Shown one piece after another: positions 23,267-35,623 of a DNA stretch of 61,357 nt. Made by a program: the position numbers and the translations under genes. This DNA comes from Thermomucor indicae-seudaticae (taxonomy: Eukaryota > Mucoromycota > Mucoromycetes > Mucorales > Lichtheimiaceae). Numbering within the stretch: position 1 is the first letter of the stretch; the number at the start of each line of letters is the position of its first letter. Below the pieces are notes generated by a model. It ran no database searches, was not told the origin of the DNA, and saw only the letters and a program-made list of their open reading frames with translations. The stretch lies in contig JSYX01000162.1 of the NCBI GenBank assembly GCA_000787465.1, positions 1-61,357 on the forward strand. Direction: 5' to 3'.

Positions 23267-25184
23267 TTATTGCTGATTCACAGAGATCGGATCATCGTTG
23301 TTGTTGCTGCTGCTATTATTAACGCGAAGTTTCTGTTCAACTGCTGCAGTCAAGTCTTTAATATCATCATCTGGAGGGGATGCCAAAGCGTTTTCCGCCC
23401 GCGATTCAGTAGCTGCTGCTGTCGTTGTCGTTGTTGTGGTAGTAGTAGTAGGAACAGGAGCTACTGTCGTAACAGTAGTGGTTGTCGCGATAGGAGTTGG
23501 GTAATGATGGACATAGCTATTACATCAAAGAAACGTCAATTTTTGCTTTTGCCACAGAACAGCCTCCAATCAAAGGACTCACTGCATATCTTGATAGTAT
23601 GGATGAGGAGCGCCGGAAGGTATAGGTGCAATCCCAAGCATGGTTTCCGGAGTGATGGGCATCATGGGCCTGACAGGAAAACTGGCCATCGGTTGGAAAT
23701 CGCGGGGTCTAAACATGGCACGCTTACGAGCTGTCTGGCTCTTGAGTTTCTTTTGAGCAGGCGAGTCTGCAAACCGGACTTGTAACGGTGCCGAGGAACC
23801 CATCACGGTCTGTCCGTTGAACTTTTCAATGATTGCAATAGCAGATGCACGGTCTGACATTCTGCTCCGCCCCATCAATACTAAATTAGTAGCACGCCCA
23901 AATAAATCCAAGTCTCTCTCTATACAGACCTTGCAAATCCAACACCACGGCTAAGATTGGACTGAGGATCTCTCAAGATGCGATTGGATATCGTCTTGTA
24001 CGGTTGGAACAGCTCTTCCAATTTCTTTTATCCCCGTTTTATTAGACATTTTTGACTCAAGTTGACAGATAGACAAACAGACGCTTATTTACCTGTTCAG
24101 TCATATCCAAGGGCAAGTTGGAAATGTAAATGTTTGTGGATGTCTCATCTTGCAAGCTTCTGAGTCGCGAACTAAATGACTCCTAGTAGAAGAGTAAGAG
24201 TCAGAGATGTTTCTAATGCATAGATATAGCACTTGCCTGTCCGACACGAGCAAAAGATGCCTGTAAACCGGCCTTGTTCAAGCCCTCAATAGCCGCATGA
24301 CAGTCTTCGGCATTCTCATACATGGCGAATCCGTAACCCTTACATTCGCCTGTCTTTTGATCGATAATGGCTTTGGACGACGTGATCTTACCGTACCTGT
24401 ATCCAAGTTGTTTAATTGCTATGATGTAGCACTCATCGTTGGTTCCTTACACTTTGCAGAGTTCCAGAAACGACTCGTCCGTCGTCGTAGGAGACAAACC
24501 GCGTACATAGACGTTATGCGAATGGTAGTGGACCGGTTGTTCAGACTGTTGTTGATTCGTCGACAACGATGGATGACGTTTATGCTGCTGTTGACGCTGG
24601 TCCGTCGAAAGGCTATAAGGGCCAGGTAATGGCTGGATGAATTGATGTGGAGGAGATCCAGGCACAGATGCAGTACCTGTCAAGACAGGCGACAGGGACG
24701 GGAAATGCTGGTGCGGAGGAAGCATATACGCCGCATGCAGAGGCGGCGAAAGCGTGGGTTGCTGCTGCTGCTGGTACTGAAACGTCGGACTGAACGGCGG
24801 GCTAGTGGGATTCACGGGCGGCGACTGCGGGTGGATGGCTGGCGAGCCTGGATAGCTCTGATAGCCACTACCAAAGTCAGGGTAATACTGCACAGAAAAC
24901 TGTGGGCTCATAGGATACATGTAGGCTGCATAGGTCGCTGCTGGATCGTTCGGATCAAAGCCATTACTAGTAGCAGCATGATGATGATGATGATGATGCA
25001 CGTCGTAATGATGCGAAGGGTCAATATAGTATGGCGGATAGGGCGGAGAAGTGGGCGTCAATAATCCGCTTCCGTTGTTCCCTTCAACGTTCTGTGCGGT
25101 GTTGTGCTTGCTTTCTGCAGCCTTTTTCTCGGTAGCTGTGTCGGCGGCTGCCTGAGAAGGAGTGCTGGCTGATGAATTTGCCAT
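23267..25184 (-). CDS. RBMS-like protein with two RRMs
   Basis: Six exons (25184-24451, 24396-24237, 24182-24093, 24024-23930, 23861-23583, 23516-23267) give 535 aa. The order of motifs matches the RBMS/MSSP single-stranded nucleic acid-binding family: RRM1 (about 222-300) with NVYVRGLSPTTTDESF and CKGYGFAMYE, a short linker, then RRM2 (about 309-390) with NIYISNLPLDMTEQ and SNLSRGVGFARM. These proteins bind A/U-rich RNA or single-stranded DNA. The N-terminal 220 residues are Pro/Ser/Tyr/His-rich, including a seven-histidine run. The C-terminal exon holds a Val/Thr segment with a long threonine run and Asn/Ser repeats. Intron 2 has a GC donor (GCAAGT, 24236) instead of GT. The last intron was chosen because it joins a long open exon in frame; without it the protein would stop at 23579. 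Confidence 0.85.
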
Positions 25185-25964
25185 TATGATACCGGAATAG
25201 GATTATCGGAAAAAGAGTAAGGACAAGTGCAATCTTCTACATCGAGATGAGGCAACAAAGATCAGTCATCATTCAGTCTGTGCCAGTTTCGGAAACATAC
25301 TGCTTCTTTTTTCTTGGCAATGTATATGGGGTTGTTGCTCCTTTTTACAAGTATACCACGAGGGGGAGACAAATGGAAAGGGAGAGTAGGAAGAGTGTGA
25401 GAGAGAGAATGGTGGGGACACAAAGCCTGTATTTTTTATGGCGGCTCTTCGTGGACAGCAGAACCAAACCTGGACGTCATCTCTCTCTCGCTCCAGTCCA
25501 CAAGCCCACTCAGCCCCTGAAATCCCCCATTCTCTCTCGCTCTGCTTGGCATCTGACACACTTCCACTGTCTCCGCCGTTCAGACACATCCGACAACCCA
25601 ATGTGCTTCTTCAGTCGGGTCTTTCGGTCCCTTTGAAACAATTCTGCTGGAAAGCAGATTCAAACGCCTCCACGTCGCACACGACCCGTATCTTTGAAAC
25701 CACTCAACCAGGATCTGTCACACCATTCATTTTGATCCGCCTAAGGAACCCTCCTTTTTCTTCATTACCAACTGATCGTGTTGCACTACAACGAAAACCA
25801 TAACGTATGGCCGTTTTTCGCAGCAAGTCTTTATCAGGTCTACAGTCCATTCAGAATCCTGCTTGAAGAGGGGAACGCCATCCAATCAGAACTGGGCAGA
25901 GCGACATTAAAATCTGACTTTCTCTTTCCAGGCCGACACCACCCAGCCAGCCAGCCAGCCAACC
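25185..25964. other. divergent promoter region
   Basis: Shared upstream region of the RBMS-like gene (minus) and the OCIA-like gene (plus). It contains CT/GA-rich tracts (25370-25420, 25480-25560) and a short CCAG repeat directly before the ATG at 25965. No gene is seen. Confidence 0.4.
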
Positions 25965-27024
25965 ATGAACAAAGATGTTTACGATCGCGTTCGAGAGCGC
26001 GTAAAGGAATACCATTTAAATGAAGAGGAAATTCGGGCTATTGAGAAGGCTCAACGGCAACTGAATAGACATGGTTGGTTTAGCAAGGGAAGAGAGAGTG
26101 TGCCTGTGACATTGCAGTTCTAATCGTCCTGGTAAAGCCACTTTTGGTGCTATAATCGGTAGCGGCGTTGGCTTTCTCTTGGGTAATAAAGACGCGTATA
26201 TTGGCGGTTAGTTTATAAAACTAACGAGAAAAATGCAAACGTAGGGAGATATAAGCAGTTTAAACCGTTGCAGATTGTGGCACTTGCAGGAGGTGGTTTT
26301 CTCATTGGGTCTCAAATCGGTTTGGTGTCTGGATCCTTGGCAGGCGTGAGGACAATTAAAGAGCTTCCAAACCCGGAACGTATCGCAAACTTGGTCCGAG
26401 ACGTGCAGTAAGTTCAATAACGTTATATGACACTGGGCACGTACTGCATTAATTACATTACGTATATATATTAGGAGAGAAATAGTAGCAGCTCGTGGTC
26501 AACATCCTCTTCCTCGTCCACCCCCGCCGCGACCCATCCAACCATCTGCACAACATCCAACAGAAACTACTGAGTTTGCTCCAGATGATAATGATTATTA
26601 CAGCAAGGATTATGCAAGACTTGAGTCTGGGTTCGAAAGTGATCAAGGTACAGCTAACAATCGCTTACAAACGTCGTCATGGTTTTCTGATGAAGAAACA
26701 ACAGGGTCGTCCACCAACGAGCGCGTGGGTTGGGAAAATAAAGATGCTACTTCACCACATCCTGTACGACGATCAATCGAAAAACAACGTGAACCGAGCG
26801 CCTGGGACCGAATTCGGGCACAACATGCTCCTGACGATGCATGGGCAAAACTACGAATGGAAGCCCAGAGAAATCCCAACAGAAACCAAACGGCTAAAGC
26901 GCGATCGGATGTGCAGGAACAAAGTATGGAAACCATTGAAGACTTGCCGCGAACCAGAGAAGAGACAGAGCATCGAGGAGGACGACCAACTCGAACAAAC
27001 CAGTGGGGTGATCCGATCGATTGA
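25965..27024 (+). CDS. OCIA-domain-like membrane protein
   Basis: Four exons (25965-26077, 26118-26206, 26290-26407, 26475-27024) give 289 aa. The first 37 residues are charged and helical (VRERVKEYHLNEEEIRAIEK). Two glycine-zipper-like hydrophobic helices follow, FGAIIGSGVGFLLG and FLIGSQIGLVSGSLAGV, then an Arg/Pro-rich linker. The acidic second half has a closing motif WDRIRAQHAPDDAWAKLRME. This layout resembles OCIA-domain proteins, which sit in mitochondrial or endosomal membranes, but the match is by pattern only. The first intron is only 40 nt and its donor (GTTTAG) is weak; an alternative junction would change a few residues near position 38. The stop lies 38 bp from the stop of the convergent transporter gene. 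Confidence 0.6.
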
Positions 27025-27062
27025 TCCTTTTTCTTGTCGCGAGATGCTGTGATTACAATATA

Positions 27063-29439
27063 TTAAACGAATTCTGGAGTCCGTCCTCCATCTTGTCCTC
27101 CTCCGCGACTGATTGCTGGCGTATGAGGTCTGCTACCGGCATCTGAAATGGCTTCGCCAAACAGATTAGCAACTTGCCCGGTGAAAACTAATTGGTCTTC
27201 TACTCTTGAATGACGCTTCCTGTTCACTTGACGCAAAGCAGCTGCAGCAGTCTGCGGATGATGGACGTTGACGTCGTAATAGTTGAAGTTACAGCTAAAT
27301 ATCAGATCGACTTCTTCCAACGATTTCCCCTGCACCAAATGTTAGTCAAGTGGGTATATTCATATAAATCAACTCATGCGTACCATGGTTTCTGGGAAAT
27401 ACCGGTAGACAAGCATGGGAGTAATGGCGCAGAAGACGCTATAGACGACAAAGGTTTTCCAGCGTATGTTTGAGTACATGATAGGCGCCAATTCAGTGAC
27501 TGCAAAGTTGAAAATCCAATTGGCTGCTGTCGTGAAACCCAATGCTTGGGCTCGTACCTCTATGTTATTGCGTTAATGTCAGCAAGTCAATTATCGGGGA
27601 CACTTGGTTCACCTACCTTGAGAATAGAGCTCAGCAGGATAAAGCCATCCCATCGGACCCCATGTCAGAGCATAAGAAGCAATAAAGAGATACATCATCG
27701 CAAGAAAGGCAGCCATGGATGCTTTGCCTTCCAAAAAATGACTCAAGTCATAATTTTGCGAGTTGTTCACCTCATTAAGGACCGCGATTTTTTCATCAAC
27801 TTCTGTAACCGCAGCAAGGATGGTCATAACGACCATAAATAAGCAACATGCAATACTTCCAATGATCATCGTTGGTCGTCGGCCCCACTTGTCAATCTTT
27901 AAAATGCATCCCCAATAAAAGGTCAAAGTCGAAAACTTCTGGAGAAAAACGCCACACACTTACGAAGATGGTTGGAAGTATCGTCAATGCAAAGTTGATC
28001 ACACCACTTATCCCATTAGCTATTAGCGTTACGTAGTATCAGCATATCCCGCATAATTTCGTTTAAAGAGGGACAAGCCCATTACTACCTAGCAGGACAT
28101 TATATCTGCCAGTTATGCCAACTGCGTAAAATATTTGCGGTGCATAAAGCCTTTTGGGAATGGACGAATGACTTAATCAGTTTGGAGATGCCTAAATAGC
28201 TTGCTGCCGTCTTTAGCACTCACAAAAGAGCATTGGCACCAGTAAGCTGCTGAAACGTTTGCGCCGCAATACCCAGCAGAAGTCTCTTGCGATTATTTTC
28301 TGGACCTTTACGGAAAAGTCTCCAGAAATACTGGCGGCTGTATTTTTCTGCAAATCGGATGTTTTGCTTGATCTCTATATATTCCATCAACACGTCTGGA
28401 TGAGTCCTGGATCCGTCTCCCCGTATATAAGAAAGGACATCCAAAGCTTGGGAATCCTTGTGCTTATAGACAAGAAAACGAGGACTGTTATATAAATGTT
28501 CAGCACTGCATCCCCAATCCGAATGAAGATTAGATTGGGTTACCTTTTGGGCATAACCACGGTTCCACACATGTATACAAGCGCGACTATTAACGGTAGT
28601 CCCAAAGACAATCTACATAGCACTACTGTTACTATGTCTCTGGTAAAAAGGTTATTAACGATAAGTTTCCAGTATTCACCTCCAAGAACTCGAAGTTTCA
28701 ATGTGAATTGCGCCATAGCCGATCCAGTATGAGCAGCAAATACCGAATGCTATCATCAATTGCTGGATGGATACCAGTCGCCCACGCATCTCTTTGGGCG
28801 CTATCTCCGATTGGTCTATATGATGTTTGATTAGCATACCTGTTCAATGAATGACAAATGACTAAAGACTTACAAAGTGGAACTACCATCGACAGAATCC
28901 TGCATTGAAATAGTACAAGTCAGTTTATAAATGCAATCGTAGGTTCCAGCAGCGCAGCTTTTTTATACCCAATGCTGATGCCTGTAAGTGCTCTCCCAGC
29001 ATAAATCTTGCCAAGGTCATCTGCACCGGTCAGTAAAACATCGCCCACCACGAAAATCGCAATACCAAGGGACAAGAGACCGCGGCGCCCGATTGTGTCT
29101 GCTAAAGGCCCTGATACAAGAGCCGAAACAAACGCTCCCGCCATCATTGTACTAAGTAGACTCCCATTCATGATATGAGGGCCCATATCCGTTTTAAATG
29201 CGGGCATTGCCAAGACAGATGTCATGACTCCAAACTGATAACTAGCCACAAGTACATACTTCGCCGTCAGTGTTCCAGATGCTTCTGCTCCCCACCACCC
29301 AATGTACAACTATTACCCAAACTTTAAATAAACATCAATGGTTGTACCAAACCATGCAAAGGGAAAATCATTAAATTTTCCACTCTAATCATATTTTTCC
29401 TTTTTCTGAACGTTTTACCAGAAAACCGCCAAGGGCCAT
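27063..29439 (-). CDS. MFS hexose transporter
   Basis: Exons read are 29439-29419 (tentative), 29234-28969, 28899-28874, 28815-28680, 28612-28544, 28484-28224, 28150-28089, 28019-27964, 27896-27617, 27559-27384 and 27329-27063, together 539 aa. Family marks are FGVMTSVLAMPAFKTDMG, SGPLADTIGRRG, YAGRALTGISIGI, SEIAPKEMRGRLVSIQQLMI, SPRFLVYKHKDSQAL, QTFQQLTGANALL, IDKWGRRPTMIIGS, LTWGPMGWLYPAELYSQ and the final YRYFPETMGKSLEEVD. This is a fungal plasma-membrane hexose proton symporter type. Exon 3 is a 26-nt microexon. The 5' end is uncertain: the exon MALGGFL before a 184-nt intron restores the usual GGFLFG motif, but more N-terminal exons may lie upstream, and the open frame also extends past 29234 to 29309 without an ATG. 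Confidence 0.82.
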
Positions 29440-29847
29440 GAAGCTTAAAAACGGAACCCATTCAGTAACTACGATTCCACCAATTCAGCTTTACACCATT
29501 ACCTGCAAATTATGTAAACTCGCGCCTTGACGGATATTCTGTGCAGAATGTGATGGCCTAAGGGAAGGCCAGCACCCGGAACGTCGCTAAGACTTGCCCG
29601 CGATGGCCCTGCTGCCAATCGCGGGGGTAGCTCGGGACGATTCGACGACAGCTTTTATTATATTCTGACAATGAGGATCGTCGTATTGAGAGAATGTTCA
29701 AAGTGATGGAATGCGACCGCAAGTAGAGAAAGAACGACCAAAGCATGCAAGGCTCGGGAAAGCTAAACGAAATGGCTGACACGTAATCTCTACTGAAACC
29801 CTTGGTATAGCCCAAAATTCTGCCCAGCAAGAGAAAACAAAACTGCT
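29440..29847. other. region upstream of the hexose transporter
   Basis: It may contain missing 5' exons of the transporter: an open stretch ending WVPFLSFMALGGFL runs into 29419 but is preceded by a stop near 29490. A GC-rich patch at about 29565-29640 has no tRNA fold that I could find. Confidence 0.35.
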
Positions 29848-30721
29848 TTATTTCTTTGACTTCTTGTTCTTCTTCTTCTTTCCGTTAGTAGCAGACACCT
29901 CGGGATCGAATTTGCCCATGCTAGCCGTTGCTGCTTTCGAAGCCGCAATAGCAGCCTGAAGTTCATGCTTCTTGAAATCTCTGATACTATTCTTTCCTGC
30001 CATGGTAATGGCCGCAGCCTCCTCTTCATTCCGTCTCTGGCGTTTCTTGTTGCGCTCAATGCGCTCCTTCTTTTCTTCTCGTCGTTTCGCAAACTGATCC
30101 TCCATGGGATCCGCATTCTGAGGCACTTCAATAAGCCAGTCGTCCAGTTTATCCTTTTCACCACCAGCGTAACCCCAGCGAGGCACATATTTCCCTTTCT
30201 GTTCGTCGTAAACCATCCGCTCTTTTTTCCGCTTCTGAATCCCCTTGGCTTTGGCAAACTTCTCCCACCGAGTCAGCGGTCGATCTTTGGGCACTGGTTT
30301 CTCACGAGGCAAGACCGTTGTGCGTTGCGGTAATTTTGCGAGAATGCCGGCGTCAGCACTTTGCACTGGCAACTTGAAGATTTCGTTGACGAGGAGTTGT
30401 GTGTTGTCACGTGTTAATTCTTTCAAATACTGCTCTGTTTCGTTTCTAGTATTCGTGTTTTTTTTCTCATTCAGTATTCCCAAAACGGTTTTATACACCC
30501 CCTCATGAGACGTTACTGTAATCTTTTATCGTCAAAGGCATTGGTATCAAAGGCAGCGAGAAGATTCAGGTCATAATCAAGTGGAACAAGCTTTTCAACA
30601 GTGATCGGCTTACTGAAATCGATCAGGGGCAAGGCAACGGTTATTAGCGGCTGCAATTCGGCTGACATTCCTCCACTTACAATTTGGATTTATGAGCTTC
30701 TAGAACTTCGGTTACATCCAT
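29848..30721 (-). CDS. RRS1: ribosome biogenesis regulatory protein Rrs1
   Basis: Exons 30721-30681, 30612-30517 and 30445-29848 give 244 aa. Rrs1 binds Rpf2 and delivers the 5S RNP to pre-60S particles in the nucleolus. Diagnostic blocks are VEKLVPLDYDLNLLAAFDTN, YLKELTRDNTQLLVNEIFKL, AKLPQRTTVLPREKPVPKDR and LTRWEKFAKAKGIQKRKKER, then WGYAGGEKDKLDDWLIEVP. The C-terminus is Lys-rich (KKKKNKKSKK), a nucleolar-type basic tail. Length is a little above yeast (203 aa). The first exon is only 41 nt, and its ATG fits the family N-terminus. Confidence 0.93.
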
Positions 30722-31660
30722 GGTATCGATTATATTGTACAAAGGGTTAAGAAAAGTTGCAGAAACCAATCAAGGAAAAGTTCCATGTCCCCCATTGTGT
30801 AGCAAAGCCACCAGGAATTCGCACCTATTCAGCCTGACCAGTGTATGTTACTCAGAATGAGACGACGTGACATTCTTTATTCGTAAAGAGGAGATTTGAC
30901 GTGTGGTGTCGGCCACAAGAACCCGTACAATAGTAGCGCTGATTACGTGTTGTGTAATCTCAGTAGCACGACAATGCGCCTGACTTTGACAGGAGGATAT
31001 ATACAGTGTTCCCAAAAAATGATGTCGCTACCACCGAAAATAGATGCTGCCACTTTACTAGATGCAAATACCGAATTAATGGCTCATTACGCGTGTCGTT
31101 GCGGTTGTGCGCATACCGGGAGCCCTCGAGAAAAAACGAACACGCAAACAGTGCCAACTGCAAATATCTATTTACCGCAAAGCGTCCTGAAAGGAGGTTG
31201 CGTGCAATACAGGCAGTTCAGTTCTGCTTTAGCCTGCGCCGAAACCGATTTCAACCTTGGATGCTCCTTGCGAAAAGGATCAAGGACTGTTATATGAAAC
31301 GGTGTATCCGGATGTCAGATTTGGATATTGGATATTGGATATTTTATATTTTGACGATGCTTGATGTCCCAAACTACTACTATTCGCTGCTCTAGGCTAA
31401 ATGATGGTTTAGCTTTCCTGTATAAATGTTGCATTAGTTTGCTTGTTATCGTTAATTCTTGCGTAGGACTTCTCGACGTATTCAGTCGTAATATTCTTGA
31501 GTGCAGATTTCTTAGCAATAAGCACAGTATGCGTCTGAGATCAATGCGTTTGCGTTCGGCTATTGGTCAAAGCGGGAAACTGATCGATTTCCCCGATACT
31601 CCAACCTACCCATTAGCCACGAAGGTGCTTCTTCTTTTCCTTTAACTTTTCGTTTTTTCC
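30722..31660. other. divergent promoter region, RRS1 / SND1
   Basis: About 0.94 kb without a supported gene. Overlapping open stretches of 130 codons at 30896-31395 have no recognisable domain. An imperfect TTGGATA triplication is at about 31320-31342. Confidence 0.4.
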
Positions 31661-34600
31661 ATGGTCCAACCAACCACAGTTCACAAAGCCGTCGTAAAAA
31701 ACGTTCTTTCTGGTGATACGGTTATTTTAAGGGGAAAGCCTCGCGCGACAGGACCTCCACCGGAGCGTCTTTTGGCTCTCTCGAACGTTCAAGCTCCTCG
31801 ACTCGGTAATAAAGACCGAGATGACGAGGTAAGGGAGATGAGCTGAACATTTAGGGATCAGTGTTGCTGATTGGGGGGCTTATGCCTGCAGCCATTCGCA
31901 TTCGCGTCTCGTGAGTTCTTGCGCAAATTGCTTGTCGGAAAAGAAGTGTCGTTTGTTCCTGAATACACGGTGACAACCACGACGCCTCCCCGAGAATACG
32001 GTTCTATCTGGATCAATGGCCAGAACGTGGCCGAACTTGGTGTCAAGGAAGGCTGGCTTAAAGTGCGCGAGGGCAAACCGCGTGGTGACGAAGAAGAGTA
32101 CGAAGAAACCATAGACAGATTACGCGTCCTCGAAGAGGACGCACAAAGTCAGGAAAAAGGACTCTGGAATACAAAAGAAAAGGTATAAAAAATCATTGAT
32201 TGATTGATTCATGGTGGGAACAACTCGTAATTCGGAAAATCGCGTTTAGGGGTTGCGCAAAGTTGCGTACACATTTGAGGGAGACGCCCGGGCATTTTTA
32301 AACAAATGGAAGGGTCAGTTACTCGATGGTAAGTGTCTGGTTGGTTGTATTCATACAGGCGGGTTATCCTTATTTGTTTTCAAGCTATCGTTGAGCAAGT
32401 GCGAGACGGATCCACTTTTCGTGTGCTTTTGCATTTGCCGGATGGTTCCCAGCAGATGATTACGCTTTTGCTGTCTGGCGTCAAGGCACCAGCATGCAAG
32501 CGAGACAATGCAGCACCGGAGGACAAATCGGAACCCTTTGGCGAAGAAGCAAAATATTTTGTCGAGGCTCGTCTGCTGCAGCGCGGGGTCAAGGTCATTC
32601 TGGAAGGTTCAGGCAATAACCAGCAGTTCGTGGGCTCCGTTAAACATCCAGCAGGCAATATCGCCGAACTGTTGTTGGCTAATGGATACGCAAAGTGCCT
32701 TGATTGGAGTATCACCTTGGTCACCGGTGGACCACTGCCTTTGCGAAATGCAGAAAAGTCAGTAATTTCGCGGTACCAGAGAAGAGTGATGAGAAGACAT
32801 TGAACTTGTTTTTTATATAGGGCTGCCAAGGAAAAGAAATTGCGCGTTTGGCGTGATTTTGTTGGCAAGGAACAGACCAAAAATTCTGAATTTGATGCCC
32901 AGGTACTTTTGGAAGTCGTCATGCATAGGTCTGTTCTTTTTCTGCATACTGAAAAACCTATATATACAGGTGGTCAGAATTGTCACTGGAGATACCATTA
33001 TCGTCAAGACAAAAGCTGGCGTCGAAAGAAAACTGCAGTTTGCTAGTATCAAGCAAGCACCTCGGTAAGTAGTACTATGATAACAATGATATGATAGATG
33101 TTCTGGGCATTAAGTCTTTATGAATCTTAGAGGAATTGGAAGTAGTGCTCCTGGATCGAGCGCGAAGTCAAGGGACATTAAAGAAGTCGGTTATCAGTTT
33201 GAAGCAAGAGAATTCTTGAGAAAGAAGTTGATTGGGAAAACGGTAACCATGGGGATTTATAGGTGATATAGATGCATACTAGAATACTATTCGTTTTATA
33301 GGTGCATGTTGTGATCGACTATCATAAACCAGCTCAAGACGGCTTTGAAGCTAAAGACTGTGCAACCATCTTGTTAGGAAACTCGTAAGGATTTTGCCTT
33401 GTACGAGAAAGGGCATACAAAGAGAGAGAGCTAGAGTATATAAACTGAGGTGAATTCACCAGGAATATCGCCGAGCAGTTGGTGGAACGTGGTCTTGCTA
33501 CCGTTATTCGTCATCGTAAGGACGATGATAACCGCTCTCATTGTTACGACCAACTTTTGCTCGCGGAATCAAAGTAAGTTCCACTTTGCTTGGGCACAGA
33601 AAACAAAGAAAAGCAGAGGTAGTCTAAACGTGTCTTAGGGCACAAGAAGCGCAAAAAGGTCTACATAGTCCCAAAGAACAACCTATTGTAAGAATAGTGG
33701 ATGCATCAGAGGTAAGGGCCATCAGACTGAACTCACTTTCTAGCAATAAAAGAGAGAGATATTCATTGATGGTCAAAGAATCTTGCCAAAGCACGCCAGT
33801 TCTTGACCTTCCTGAAGCGGACCCCGAAACAATCAGCGATTGTGGATCACGTTGCAAACGGTTCACGGCTCTTCTTGTGGATTCCAAGAGAAAACTGTCG
33901 ATTGGCATTTGCTTTGGCTGGAATCCGAGCTCCACGTGTTGGACGTACGCTTAATGAACGATCCGAGCCTTACGGACAGGAATCGCTTAACTTTGTGGTT
34001 GATCGCTGCTTACAGCGTGATGTAAGGAATATATGCTTGGATACACAAGCAAAATTGTTCTGACGATACTGGGTGCAACAAGGTGGAAATTCAAATCGAC
34101 ACTGTTGATAAAGCAGGTTCATTTATTGGCTCCCTTTTTGTTCAGGGAGAGAATCTCGCTGTCTTGTTATTACAGCAAGGTCTTGCAAGCATCCATGAAT
34201 TCTCCGCCAGCGAATCGCAGTACGCTACTCAATTGTACGAGGCTGAACGACAAGCTCGCGAACAAAGAAAGGGCATTTGGCTTGACTATCATGAAGAGAC
34301 TGCTGCTGCAGAAGATCAACCAACAGCAGCAGCAGGAGAGAACGTTGTGGTAGAACCTCGACGAGAGTATATTGATCTTGTCGTATCTGAATACATCAGT
34401 GCGACTCGGTTCTATGTCCAGATCGTCAACGACGATGTTCGCAAGCTTGAAGATCTGATGTCAGAGCTGAGCAAATATCACGATAGCCCTGGAGTTAGTC
34501 AAGCAGCACATAAGCCTCGAGTGGGTGATACTGTGAGCGCCAAATTCACAGAAGACAACAGCTGGTACAGAGCAAAAATTCGACGCGTTTCTGGAGACAG

Positions 34601-35245
34601 CGTTGATGTCTTTTACATTGACTATGGCAATGTACGTGAGGCAGAAAAAGAAAAAGGTGGTATTCAATCCATGTTAATTGAGGCTGTAACAGTCTGAAGT
34701 GTTGTCAACGTCGCGTATCAGAGTACTTCCTGACCGGTTCAAAGCCTTGAAACCTCAAGCGCAAGAAGCCACTCTTTCTTTCCTTAAGGGTCCTGAAAGA
34801 GATGCAGACTATGGCGAAGAAGCTTTAGATCGATTCAGAACACTGACTTATGTATGTAGTTCAAAAAAAAACTTTGCATGGCTATCGTTTTGCAATTGTA
34901 CTAATAGCTGATATATAGGGCAAGCAACTGGTTGCCAACATCGATGCTCGTGACAACGGCGTACTGTGTTTGACGCTTTATGATCCAAACCATTCTAGTA
35001 GCGTCGAAGCGAGCCTGAACCTAGAAATGGTTAGGGACGGTCTGGCGCTGGTGAATACAAAATGTAAATATGCTGCAGGAAACCAGTCGATCCTCAAGTC
35101 CCTGGTGGACGCGTCACAAGCTGCTCGTCGTGAGAGAGTAAGCCTGATACAATATGAAAAGAATCACGCGGATATGTTTGCTAATGCAATCTTGCAAAAG
35201 CTTGGACTATTTGAATACGGTGATCCCAGCGTGGAAGACGATTAA
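31661..35245 (+). CDS. SND1: Tudor-SN (SND1 / p100) nuclease-like RNA-binding protein
   Basis: Fourteen exons (31661-31828, 31892-32182, 32250-32328, 32385-32757, 32821-32902, 32970-33064, 33131-33242, 33302-33384, 33463-33573, 33639-33711, 33779-34021, 34083-34631, 34693-34851, 34919-35245) give 914 aa, the size expected of the family. Four staphylococcal nuclease-like folds occur in series, seen in [51 protein letters not shown] and [21 protein letters not shown]. Then comes a Tudor domain (about 718-760; [29 protein letters not shown]) inserted in a fifth, partial SN fold that continues to the C-terminus. Known roles are binding and turnover of edited or small RNAs, splicing and stress granules. 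Confidence 0.95.
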
Positions 35246-35623
35246 TGGTAATAATAATAACATCTGCACTAATATATCTACACAACTTGCAAAGATATCC
35301 TCCATTTTGTAAAAGAAATCTGATAACTAACTACATGTAGCATTTACGCGACCTTTGATAAAGAAAAAAGGGCTTTCATCGTGTATCGTGTCGCATCAAC
35401 CGTGTTTTGCGCTCCATTTATTATCAAGGAGCATTTGGCATATGTTTACGTATTGTTTGGCTACCGTATCTGATTGCCAACTTTTCAACCGATCCGTTTG
35501 GTTGCACAAAAGCTTTCAGATCGGGTCCCCAAAAGACCGGAGTTGAGGGTTGCGCAGCTTTTGAATAACAGAAAGTTTTCTTCTTCCCTCTCTATCTTCT
35601 CCCGGACCTTGTTACAGAAAGAT
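35246..35623. other. promoter of the fatty acid 2-hydroxylase gene
   Basis: Spacer between two plus-strand genes. The open frame of the hydroxylase extends upstream to 35474 but has no ATG before 35624. Confidence 0.4.

Noticed and set aside
29560..29640. GC-rich patch considered as a tRNA or 5S gene
   Set aside because: No cloverleaf arms or T-loop consensus could be matched.
35474..35623. A 50-residue presequence-like extension of the fatty acid 2-hydroxylase
   Set aside because: The frame is open, but its first codon is TTG and there is no in-frame ATG before 35624. The cytochrome b5 domain starts normally at that ATG.
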